From Anaerolineales bacterium (GTDB taxonomy: Bacteria; Chloroflexota; Anaerolineae; Anaerolineales; UBA11579): 41,678 nt of DNA. Positions 35,087 through 41,678 of this stretch are shown here, piece by piece. The stretch lies in NCBI GenBank assembly GCA_021463845.1, contig JAJTXV010000009.1:1-41678 (forward strand), given 5' to 3'. The notes under the pieces were generated by a model, which made no database searches, had not been told where the DNA came from, and worked only from the letters and a program-made list of their open reading frames with translations. Every line of letters starts with the position of its first letter. The first letter of the stretch is position 1. Both the position numbers and the translations under genes were made by a program.

Positions 35087-35110
35087 GCGGCTTGCAGTAC
35101 TGCAAGCCGC
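35087..35110. promoter_or_regulatory. 24-bp perfect palindrome between cyclase and kinase genes
   Basis: The sequence GCGGCTTGCAGT is followed directly by its reverse complement with no spacer. It lies in the 74-bp gap before the kinase gene, ending at the upstream candidate start codon. It could be a protein-binding site or an mRNA hairpin; it has no T-run. Confidence 0.65.
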
Positions 35111-35160
35111 AACCAGCTTACATGATTTCGAAAATCCCCCTGCTAACAGATTTGCAAGGG

Positions 35161-36741
35161 CTAATCAGACGGTTGAAGGATCACAGCCAGGTTCTTGCCC
35201 TGCTGTTTGGCCTGGTACAAGGCGCGGTCAGCGCAGTCAAGCAAAGCTGCAGCCGTATCCGCATGTTCAGGAAAAGTGGTGACGCCGGCTGAGAGCGTAG
35301 AGTACAAAGGCTTGCCCTGCACCTGGAAAACCGCTTCCGCAAAGCGGCGGCGGGATTCATCAATCCGGGTACGCGCAGTCTCTGCATTGGCGCCAGGCAA
35401 AACCACTACAAATTCATCGCCTCCATAACGGCACACAATATCGCCGGCGCGAGTGTTCTCGTTCAGGATGCGCCCCACACTTTGCAACACCAGGTCGCCT
35501 ATGGCATGGCCGTAGGTATCGTTGAAATTCTTGAACAGATCAATATCCAGCATCACAACGCTGAGCGGTTCCTGCTTGCGGGTCGCGTTGGCGAGCTCGC
35601 GGTGCAGTGACTCCTCAAGGTAGCGGCGGTTGAAAACACCCGTCAGCGGATCGCGGATATTCTGCTCACGCAACTGAGCCTGCAGGGCTTCATTGTGCGC
35701 GATCTGCTCACGCAACTGGCGCTCCACTTCCACGCGCTGGGTGATGTCTCTAATGACGATCAGGCGACCCTCAAACTCGCCGGTCTGGTCATACAGCGGG
35801 GTGATGAAGACTTCGGCTGTGCGCTGTGGCAAGCCGCCCAGCAGCAGCTCCTGGCTGGCTGGGCGCATTTGCAGCAACAGTGCTCCCAAGTGCGGCCAGG
35901 TAGCGAAGACCCTGGCGCCGGTTTGGCCGATAGGGTCTGCGGCCAACTCAAGAATTGAGCGAGCCGCAGGATTGATATCCACCACGCGCTCCTGTGAATC
36001 CAGCACGATCAAGCCGTCGCTCATCTGCTCCACCAGGGCATGGCGCGCAATCGGCACAATGTCCAGCAGCCCCAGCCGAAATAACGCGTAAGCGAAGATG
36101 ATGCCCGTGATCGTGAAGGTGATGGGAGTGAGATCCAGATTGGGGAATGGGCTGGCGCCGAGCAGGCTGAGCACATTCACCACAATCGGAATAAAGATAC
36201 CCACTAGTACAGCCAGGATCTGGCTGCGATACAAACCACTGGAACGCGTGAAAGCCTGCACCAGCAATATGATCGAGATAAGAACAAGGCCGTAACCAAA
36301 CAACAGGTTCAGATAGAACCCCAGGCCGCCATCAAAAATAACGCCTTGCCCGGCCACGCGCTTGCCTGCAAAGAACAAGCCATGCAGAGGATCTGTCCAC
36401 AACAGGATCAGCGTAAGAACCGGCACTAAAAGGAACAAGGCCATATTGAGGCGCGTCAGGTGCCGGCCGCGCCCAGTGAATTGCAAAGTGAAAGCAAAGA
36501 GCGCTATGGGCACAGCCACAACGCTCAAATAGGTGAGGTCGATCCAGAAGAACGGCGTGGGGCCGGGAATTCGCAGCCAAAATAGCGCATAGGTGAACGA
36601 CCACCAGCTGAGACACAGGAGGAACGCCAATAGTGAGCGGCCGGCGCGGAAAGAGCGGCGCGGCCAATTACCAAACGCAACTCCGGCTCCAATCAGGCCA
36701 GCAATGACCAGCGCCAGTGCATAACCCCATTCAACGCTCAC
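35161..36741 (-). CDS. diguanylate cyclase with 7TM-type sensor, PAS and GGDEF domains
   Basis: A 526-residue protein making the second messenger c-di-GMP. The N-terminal about 215 residues have seven or eight hydrophobic segments of the histidine-kinase-type 7TM sensor (WWSFTYALFWLRIPGPTPFFW). A PAS domain (about 225-345: MSDGLIVLDSQERVVDINPAARSIL) and a short coiled coil follow. The GGDEF domain starts at RDPLTGVFNRRYLEESL. The active site reads RYGGDEFVVVLPG and is intact. An inhibitory RxxD site (RAGD) stands five residues before it, so product feedback is likely. It precedes the kinase and regulator genes, suggesting one signalling operon. Confidence 0.95.
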   Translation of the reverse strand: MSVEWGYALALVIAGLIGAGVAFGNWPRRSFRAGRSLLAFLLCLSWWSFTYALFWLRIPGPTPFFWIDLTYLSVVAVPIALFAFTLQFTGRGRHLTRLNMALFLLVPVLTLILLWTDPLHGLFFAGKRVAGQGVIFDGGLGFYLNLLFGYGLVLISIILLVQAFTRSSGLYRSQILAVLVGIFIPIVVNVLSLLGASPFPNLDLTPITFTITGIIFAYALFRLGLLDIVPIARHALVEQMSDGLIVLDSQERVVDINPAARSILELAADPIGQTGARVFATWPHLGALLLQMRPASQELLLGGLPQRTAEVFITPLYDQTGEFEGRLIVIRDITQRVEVERQLREQIAHNEALQAQLREQNIRDPLTGVFNRRYLEESLHRELANATRKQEPLSVVMLDIDLFKNFNDTYGHAIGDLVLQSVGRILNENTRAGDIVCRYGGDEFVVVLPGANAETARTRIDESRRRFAEAVFQVQGKPLYSTLSAGVTTFPEHADTAAALLDCADRALYQAKQQGKNLAVILQPSD

Positions 36742-36821
36742 GTACGAACCTCATCCATAGATATACCTTGATGATGAGACTATATCAAATTTTTAAGTTT
36801 GCAATGCGGAAGGCAGCAAGC

Positions 36822-36856
36822 AAAAAAGAGGGCAGCCCGGTACGGCTGCCCTCTTT
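36822..36856 (-). terminator. intrinsic terminator of the ZnuA-like gene
   Basis: A perfect 13-bp stem (36825-36837 with 36844-36856, 6-nt loop) ends in a T-run on the minus strand (A-run 36822-36827 on plus). Confidence 0.88.
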
Positions 36857-36875
36857 AGAGCTAGCTTGGGGTAGT

Positions 36876-37853
36876 TTAGCGCAACGCGTCAACGATCGAG
36901 CTGACGTTGTAACGCATCATGTCAATGTAATTGGGCGCCGGGCCATCCGAAGCGCTGAGGGTTTCCCCGTACAAGATCACCAAGGCAACGCCAGTGTCTG
37001 TCGATACCCGCTCTGCCAGGCTGGGATTGATGGAGGCGCCAACGAAGATGGCGGGCACATTGTGGGCCGTGATGGTTTCTTCAAGTTCGGCCAGCTCTCC
37101 GGCAGAGATCTCGCTCAGGGTGCTAAAGCTGGGGATCAGTGCGCCCACGATCTCAAAGCCATAGCGCTGCGCAAAGTAGTTGAAAGACTCGTGATCGGTC
37201 ACCAGTTGGCGGCTGCTCACTGGCACTTCGGCAACTTGCTGGGCGATCCAATCATCCAGCTCGGTCAGGCTGGCCTTGTATGCCTCGGCGTTGGCCTGAT
37301 AAGCAGCAGCGTTGGCGGCATCCGCGGCGGTCAGAGCAGCGGCAATGTTATCGACCCAAGTGATCACATTGAGGGGGTTCATCCATACATGAGGATCTTC
37401 GCCTTCATGGTGGTGACCGTGCTCCTCGCCTTCGTGATCGTGCTCCTCACCTTCATGGTCGTGTTCTTCGCCCTCGTGCTCATGCTCATCCTCGTGTTCA
37501 TGCGCATCTTCGAATTCAAGCGGCACCACGCCATCAGAGGCGATCACCACGCGGCCAGCCTCCTCAGCATCATGCAAGAAGGCTTCGAGGGAAGCCTCGA
37601 GGCCAAGCCCATTGATCACCACAAGGTCCGCCTCGGCGATCTTCGCCGCGTCCTGTGGGGTGACCTCAAAAGCATGAGGGTCAGTACCGGCCGGGATCAG
37701 AACAGTCACCTGCACATGCTCACCGCCCACCCGGGAAACAACATCACCCAGAATAGGGTTAATGGCGACTACATTGAGAGAATCGGAGGCACCAGCCCCA
37801 GGGGAGCAGGCCGCCAACAACAGAGCGAAAATCAATACAAAACCACTACGCAT
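36876..37853 (-). CDS. ZnuA-like metal ABC transporter substrate-binding lipoprotein
   Basis: 325 residues. An N-terminal lipoprotein signal ends LLLAACSPGAG with the lipobox cysteine at residue 16. The cluster A-I binding fold is seen in VAINPILGDVVSRVGGEHVQVTVLIPAGTDPHAFEVTP, DPHVWMNPLN, VTDHESFNYFAQRYGFEIVG and the C-terminal DTGVALVILYGET. A His/Glu/Asp-rich loop (about 115-152, HEHEDEHEHEGEEHDHEGEE and on) is typical of zinc-specific members. Expression is behind a Fur/Zur-type box. Neither the permease nor the ATPase gene is adjacent, so it is an orphan component here. Confidence 0.92.
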   Translation of the reverse strand: MRSGFVLIFALLLAACSPGAGASDSLNVVAINPILGDVVSRVGGEHVQVTVLIPAGTDPHAFEVTPQDAAKIAEADLVVINGLGLEASLEAFLHDAEEAGRVVIASDGVVPLEFEDAHEHEDEHEHEGEEHDHEGEEHDHEGEEHGHHHEGEDPHVWMNPLNVITWVDNIAAALTAADAANAAAYQANAEAYKASLTELDDWIAQQVAEVPVSSRQLVTDHESFNYFAQRYGFEIVGALIPSFSTLSEISAGELAELEETITAHNVPAIFVGASINPSLAERVSTDTGVALVILYGETLSASDGPAPNYIDMMRYNVSSIVDALR

Positions 37854-37866
37854 AACTTCTCCTTAT

Positions 37867-37887
37867 TGAAAATGAATTTCATTTTCA
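37867..37887. promoter_or_regulatory. Fur/Zur-type operator
   Basis: TGAAAATGA and TCATTTTCA are perfect reverse complements around ATT, a 9-3-9 palindrome close to the Fur/Zur box form. It touches the -10 box of the ZnuA-like gene, so a bound repressor would block transcription. With a ZnuA-type target, Zur is the likeliest regulator. Confidence 0.75.
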
Positions 37888-37914
37888 TTATAAGGGTAGT
37901 TACTGGTTTGTCAA
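37887..37914 (-). promoter_or_regulatory. promoter of the ZnuA-like gene
   Basis: TTGACA (37914-37909) and TATAAT (37892-37887) are both perfect consensus, 16 bp apart, on the minus strand. It lies just behind the stop codon of the upstream peptidase gene. Confidence 0.8.
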
Positions 37915-37921
37915 GGCCACG

Positions 37922-39733
37922 CTATTTGGCGACTAATGCCTCCAGCACAGAGACATTGGTTGCCAGCTCTCGGAAAGCAGCTTCAATAGGCGCCTTGGAG
38001 TACATATCCACTCCGGCGAGCTCGAACAGCTCCATGGCATACAGCGATCCACCGGCGCGCAGGAAGCTGTGATAGTTGGCAACCGCCCCGCTCTGCCCCG
38101 TAAGGACTTTCTCCGCAATTGCATGCGCGGCGCTGATGCCGACCGCATACTGAAAGCTGTAAAAAGGAATGTAAAGATGCAGAAACTGCGCCCAGGTGAT
38201 GGCGGTGCGCACAGGGTCATCTGCCATGGTGTCCCCATAGCCCTCGGCAAAGTATTCTGCCAGGATGCTGTTGAAGATGCTGGCGCTGAGCGGCTTGCCA
38301 GCCTTAGCGCGGGCGTAGACCTCTTCCTCAAAGCGCGCAAGCGTAGGCATGATAAAGAAGTAACGATGAAAGTTGGACATGGCCTCATCCACCATGGCCA
38401 GCTGGAAGTTCTTGTCCTCGGCCAGCTCTTTGCGCAGATAGGCACGCGTCATCGCCTGCTGGAAGTTGGATGCAGTCTCAGTTACGGTAGAAGAGATGGC
38501 CCCATAATCGTTGTAAACAATGGGCTGGTGGCTGGCAAAGGCATGGCTGTGCATGGAGTGCCCAAGTTCATGCGCCAATGTGCTGAGACTGAACACTGTA
38601 TCGTTGTAACTCATGAAGATATAGGGCGGCTTGCGGCCAACCATACGTGAGGATGCCGCACCCTGGCGCTTTTCCTTATTAGGCACCCAGTCAACCCAGC
38701 GTTCCTGCATGCTGCCGGCTCGCATAGTGTCCACATAGTCCGGGCCCAAAGGCTGCAGGGCGCTGCAGATCCACTCAACCGCTTGCGCATACGGCACCTT
38801 GGGCACCTCTTGCAGAATTGGCGCCCAAACATCATATGGCGCCATACGCTCCTGGCCCAGCAGATTGGCCTTTGCCGCCCAGTAGCGGTGCCAGGTAGGC
38901 AGATTGTCCTTGAACACATCGATCAGATTATTGAAGACCTGCATGGGCAGGTTTGTTGGCGCGAGGCGCATTTCCAGCACAGTATCAAAGCCGCGCGCCT
39001 TACGCAAAAATTCCTGCTGCTTGACATTGCCCAAGTACATGGCTGCCAGCGTGTTCTGCATGCCAAGGTAGCCATCAAAGTAGCTTTCCCAGGCGCTGCG
39101 CCGGCGCGCCCGGTCTACAGACTGGATCGACGAACCATAGCTCGACTGAAAGATGGGGTGCGTCTCTCCCGCCGTATCCACCGCGTCCGCAAACTTGAGA
39201 TCCGTATTGGTCAGCTCGCTGAAACTGCGATAGGTCAGCCCAAACGGATCGTTGAGCATGCCGAGCAGCTCTTCAACTTCCTCGGAGCGTGTGTTTTGCT
39301 GCAGCCGCAGCAGGTTGTGCAGGTAGTGGCGGTATTGCACCAGGCGCGGCTCCTGCGCGGCCCACTCCAGCAGCTGCTCGCCCAGCGAGAGCAGCTGCGG
39401 CTGCGCAAAGGCTACCGCGGCCCCAAAGTCAGCCGCCAGGGCGCCGAAGACGCCCTGGCGCCGGTTGGCCTGCTCATCACTGCCGTCTACCGTCACAGCC
39501 CAGTTGACAAAGCCGCCCAGCTCGCCCAGGCTTATCGCATGCTGCTCGTACGCTTCAAACCAATCGGCCAGCGCAGCCGCATCTTTGGTGATCTTTCCGT
39601 TCCAGCTTTTGAGTTCTGGCAGAGCAGCCTTGGTCTGCTCAAACTGGGCATCCCAGGCTTGCCATGAAGCAAATGTAGTCTCGCGCTTCCAAGTGGCTTC
39701 AATGGGTGCTTGCGCTCGGGTTAGTTCAGCCAT
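37922..39733 (-). CDS. pepF: oligoendopeptidase F (M3 family metallopeptidase)
   Basis: A 603-residue cytoplasmic zinc peptidase that degrades short peptides. The zinc site is FSLSTLAHELGHSMHSHAFA (HExxH at about residue 388), with a downstream glutamate in YNDYGAISSTVTETASNF. The N-terminal helical domain and the C-terminal FYSFQYAVGISAAHAIAEKV are typical of PepF. The length is standard (about 600). AAGGAG precedes ATG. The gene lies between the recombinase and the metal-binding lipoprotein, both on the same strand, but the latter has its own promoter. Confidence 0.95.
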   Translation of the reverse strand: MAELTRAQAPIEATWKRETTFASWQAWDAQFEQTKAALPELKSWNGKITKDAAALADWFEAYEQHAISLGELGGFVNWAVTVDGSDEQANRRQGVFGALAADFGAAVAFAQPQLLSLGEQLLEWAAQEPRLVQYRHYLHNLLRLQQNTRSEEVEELLGMLNDPFGLTYRSFSELTNTDLKFADAVDTAGETHPIFQSSYGSSIQSVDRARRRSAWESYFDGYLGMQNTLAAMYLGNVKQQEFLRKARGFDTVLEMRLAPTNLPMQVFNNLIDVFKDNLPTWHRYWAAKANLLGQERMAPYDVWAPILQEVPKVPYAQAVEWICSALQPLGPDYVDTMRAGSMQERWVDWVPNKEKRQGAASSRMVGRKPPYIFMSYNDTVFSLSTLAHELGHSMHSHAFASHQPIVYNDYGAISSTVTETASNFQQAMTRAYLRKELAEDKNFQLAMVDEAMSNFHRYFFIMPTLARFEEEVYARAKAGKPLSASIFNSILAEYFAEGYGDTMADDPVRTAITWAQFLHLYIPFYSFQYAVGISAAHAIAEKVLTGQSGAVANYHSFLRAGGSLYAMELFELAGVDMYSKAPIEAAFRELATNVSVLEALVAK

Positions 39734-39803
39734 GGGGACTCCTTGCTAGTGAAAGGGGGCTTGGAGTGTAGCACAGCGAGTTTAGCGAGCTCGATCTGCT
39801 TAA

Positions 39804-39836
39804 ACAGTTACGCCCCACTTCGTGGGGCGTAACTGT
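39804..39836 (-). terminator. strong hairpin overlapping the recombinase 3' end
   Basis: A perfect 15-bp stem (39804-39818 with 39822-39836, loop TTC) overlaps the last 29 bases of the recombinase frame. No long T-run follows. It may be a terminator, or structured end DNA of an integrated element. Confidence 0.6.
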
Positions 39837-41472
39837 GGGTTGGGCTGCAACGCCTAAGCGCTGCTTGTGCCCCTTCGCGGATGTGTACCGAACCGCCTGA
39901 CGGCTCCGAAGGCGGCCCAAAACGGTCAGCCAGGGAGCGTAAATATACAAAAGGCGAGTTCAACTCATAGTCTACCAGGCGGCCCTTCTCGTCAACTATC
40001 AGCCGCTTGAACAGGATTTGAAGCAGTGTACTCTTCTGCTTGTCCTCCAGCCAGAAGTAGTAGTCCACCAGCTCCCTCAGCAGCCCAATGGCCAAGTCCA
40101 GATCGTCAAGGTGTACCTTGGCATCCCGTTCCAGCTCTGCCAAACCAAGCTCTACATTCCGCAGCTTTTCCTGCCATTCTAGGCGCAGCTGGTCATAGAC
40201 TTCTTCCGTGATCTTGCCTGTGATGAGCAAGCGACCCAGCCGCGCCTCTTCCTCTTTGAGCTGAGCCAGCCGCTGGCGCATATCGGCCACCTGCTTGTCC
40301 CTGTCCTGGTTGGTGAACTGCTGGACTTCTTGAACATAGACTTTGCGAATTTCAGGGATCAAATCCGCGTCAATCTCAATGCCCTGGAGCAAGTCCACCA
40401 TCTGCCCATCTACGAGCTTTGAGGGGATGTGCAGACTGGTGCCGCCTGGCTTGGCATGCGTGATGTAGTAGGAGTAGCTCTGTGAACGCCCGCTGGGTGT
40501 TGAGCCATGCAGCTTATAGCGTTCACCACCGACTTCTGCCCAGAGCAAGCCGCGCAGCAAGTAGAAGTTCTTACGCTCATAGGACTTCTCAGACCCGTTC
40601 TTTCTGAGAATGTCTACGCCCCTCTGGAACTGGTTGGGCGTGATGATCGCCTCCCAGGAGCCTCTAACTTCGCCAGCCACAATTCCAAAGCGTTTTGAGG
40701 TCACCCAGCCCGCATAGAACGGGTTATGCAGGATTTTGTGCAGCCGATTGGCGGCATACTCCCTGCGGCTTGTTTTAGGGTCATTCCAGGCCCAGGGACG
40801 GCCGCTGTAGGTGGTGTAGCCGCGCTGGGTGAGTTCTTCACAGATCTGGTCCAGGGTATAGCGGCCAGTGAGCAGCAAATCCCAGGCCTCTTTCAATGCC
40901 TGGATGCTGTTCGGGTCTTGCTCCACCCAGCGGTCATACTTGTTGCTGGAAACCAGCTTCTCTTTGTTGACATAACCAAAGGGAGCTTTGTTGGGCCAGC
41001 CGCCCATGCGCATCTTGGCTTCCATACCATCCCGTGTGCGTTCACGCAGCACATCCACTTCTCGCTGGGCTAAGCCCATCTGCAACAAGAACATGAAGAA
41101 GCCATCCGGTGTTTCCGGCTGGAGGGTGGGCATGTTGGCCACTCTGACCTTGATGCCCCAGCTAATCAGCTTGGTGGCCGCTTGCAGTCCCTCCACTGCA
41201 TTGCGGCCAAAGCGGTCTGCCCGATACAGACCCAGGTGGGAGAACTTCCCAGCCTGGGCATCGCTCAGCATCTGCTGATAATCGGCGCGGTTCGGGCTGG
41301 TGCCGGTGAGCATGTCGCAGTATTCGCGCTTGAATTCAACATTCGAGCTGGCCAGCAGGCTGTCCTGAATGTGCTTGCGCTGGAAGGCAAACGAGCGTTC
41401 CGGCGTTTGTTTGTCTTCATCACTGACGCGCAGGTAGCTGGCCCAGCCTGGAGAAATCACGATGTCGCTCAT
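39808..41472 (-). CDS. large serine recombinase without zinc-ribbon cysteines
   Basis: A 554-residue site-specific recombinase. The resolvase catalytic domain (about 10-155) has the nucleophile in ASYLRVSDEDKQTPERSFAFQ and DMLTGTSPNRADYQQML, LGLYRADRFGRNAVEGL and QREVDVLRERTRDGMEAK. The recombinase domain (about 165-275) shows YTLDQICEELTQRGYTTYSG and LHKILHNPFYAGWV. The zinc-ribbon position (about 300-345: FYLLRGLLWAEVGGERYKLHG) has no cysteines where LSGLLxCxxCG is usual. A coiled coil (about 375-455) follows. The last about 27 residues after PSEPSGG are encoded by hairpin DNA and look like a random extension. Such enzymes integrate phages and islands. Confidence 0.9.
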   Translation of the reverse strand: MSDIVISPGWASYLRVSDEDKQTPERSFAFQRKHIQDSLLASSNVEFKREYCDMLTGTSPNRADYQQMLSDAQAGKFSHLGLYRADRFGRNAVEGLQAATKLISWGIKVRVANMPTLQPETPDGFFMFLLQMGLAQREVDVLRERTRDGMEAKMRMGGWPNKAPFGYVNKEKLVSSNKYDRWVEQDPNSIQALKEAWDLLLTGRYTLDQICEELTQRGYTTYSGRPWAWNDPKTSRREYAANRLHKILHNPFYAGWVTSKRFGIVAGEVRGSWEAIITPNQFQRGVDILRKNGSEKSYERKNFYLLRGLLWAEVGGERYKLHGSTPSGRSQSYSYYITHAKPGGTSLHIPSKLVDGQMVDLLQGIEIDADLIPEIRKVYVQEVQQFTNQDRDKQVADMRQRLAQLKEEEARLGRLLITGKITEEVYDQLRLEWQEKLRNVELGLAELERDAKVHLDDLDLAIGLLRELVDYYFWLEDKQKSTLLQILFKRLIVDEKGRLVDYELNSPFVYLRSLADRFGPPSEPSGGSVHIREGAQAALRRCSPTHSYAPRSGA

Positions 41473-41503
41473 GAGGAAATTTTAAACTCCACCGAATCGC
41501 AAG

Positions 41504-41674
41504 TCAAGAAACTGGCGATTCACGGTTCTGCAAGGTGGCCAGGCTGCGTTTGATGCGCTCGATGTCCTCCGTGCTGGCGACTTCTTTCAGTATGCGAGCC
41601 AGGTCCAGCAGGCGTTGAACGGCAGCCTTGTCCAGCTTGGAGGGCTGGGTCTTATTCTTCTTCTGAGCTGCCAT
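41504..41674 (-). CDS. small helical protein upstream of the recombinase
   Basis: A 56-residue ORF beginning MAAQKKNKTQPSKLDKAAVQ and ending LATLQNRESPVS. It is basic at the start and helical after that, with leucine spacing in RLLDLARILKEVAS. It ends 31 bp before the recombinase ATG on the same strand, so it may be a small partner, such as a directionality or regulatory factor. That is only suggested by place and size. The frame starts four bases from the window edge, so an upstream start cannot be excluded. Confidence 0.5.
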   Translation of the reverse strand: MAAQKKNKTQPSKLDKAAVQRLLDLARILKEVASTEDIERIKRSLATLQNRESPVS

Positions 41675-41678
41675 GCGC

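Noticed and set aside
36717-38072. 451-codon plus-strand frame
   Set aside because: Antisense of the ZnuA-like gene; its hydrophobic stretch is the complement of the His/Glu-rich loop.
39780-39840. tRNA-type attachment site for the recombinase
   Set aside because: No tRNA fold is present; the signal is a simple 15-bp hairpin, and no matching copy was found inside the window.

Overview
This is a GC-rich bacterial chromosome segment of about 41.7 kb. I infer a member of the Chloroflexota, probably close to Anaerolineae. The inference rests on overall gene style: a BFN-domain protein next to dnaB, a DnaD/DnaC-like replication cluster, a long kinase-like ManA, and an str operon separated from rpoC. 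No rRNA marker is present to prove it. Shine-Dalgarno sites of the GGAGG type are common. A few genes, such as argS and the RecA-like ATPase at 29.2 kb, look leaderless.

Layout. (1) 1-7.6 kb, minus strand: rpoB, then rpsL, rpsG, fusA and the start of tuf. rpoC, normally between rpoB and rpsL, is absent and a 397-bp hairpin-rich gap takes its place. (2) 7.6-8.1 kb, plus strand: a complete RNase P RNA gene with promoter and terminator. (3) 8.1-15.7 kb, minus strand: a sugar operon with a promoter and palindromic operator. In transcription order it carries a long class I mannose-6-phosphate isomerase-like protein, a GH38 alpha-mannosidase, fructose-type PTS EIIB, EIIC and EIIA, a GntR/UTRA regulator and HPr. 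The set resembles the E. coli mng (mannosylglycerate) system. A divergent GarR/GlxR-type hydroxyacid dehydrogenase next door may handle glycerate. (4) 16.7-22.3 kb: a DinB-like protein, a membrane protein, era, rpsT (TTG start), argS and a DDAH-like hydrolase, separated by palindromic repeats. (5) 22.8-27.7 kb: an OmpR-type regulator with a degenerate receiver, divergent from a replication cluster (BFN nuclease, dnaB, a DnaD-like protein and a DnaC-like protein with two complete AAA+ domains).

(6) 27.6-30.7 kb is an accessory stretch. The end of the double-DnaC gene is duplicated. The in-use copy keeps the same 18 residues but differs at 14 of 18 codons, while the 68-bp palindromic tail behind each copy is 93% identical. 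This is followed by a 50-residue Lys/Ala-rich histone-H1-like protein, an AT-rich membrane protein, and a RecA-like ATPase with an apparently frameshifted winged-helix end. That ATPase gene lies between identical 57-bp direct repeats. (7) 30.8-32.6 kb: a DtxR-family metalloregulator with its operator, phoU behind a Pho-box-like repeat, and a compact promoter/17-codon ORF/large hairpin/terminator unit. (8) 32.6-36.7 kb, minus strand: a signalling cluster of a 7TM-type diguanylate cyclase, a membrane PAS histidine kinase and an Rcp-type response regulator. (9) 36.9-39.7 kb: a ZnuA-like metal-binding lipoprotein behind a Fur/Zur-type box, and PepF. (10) 39.8-41.7 kb: a large serine recombinase without zinc-ribbon cysteines, a 15-bp hairpin overlapping its 3' end, and a 56-residue ORF just upstream.

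Most genes are housekeeping. The observations most worth following are the synonymously recoded duplicated gene end at 27.6-27.9 kb, the tandem DnaC fusion, the small transcription unit at 32.37-32.55 kb, and the rpoB-rpsL gap without rpoC.
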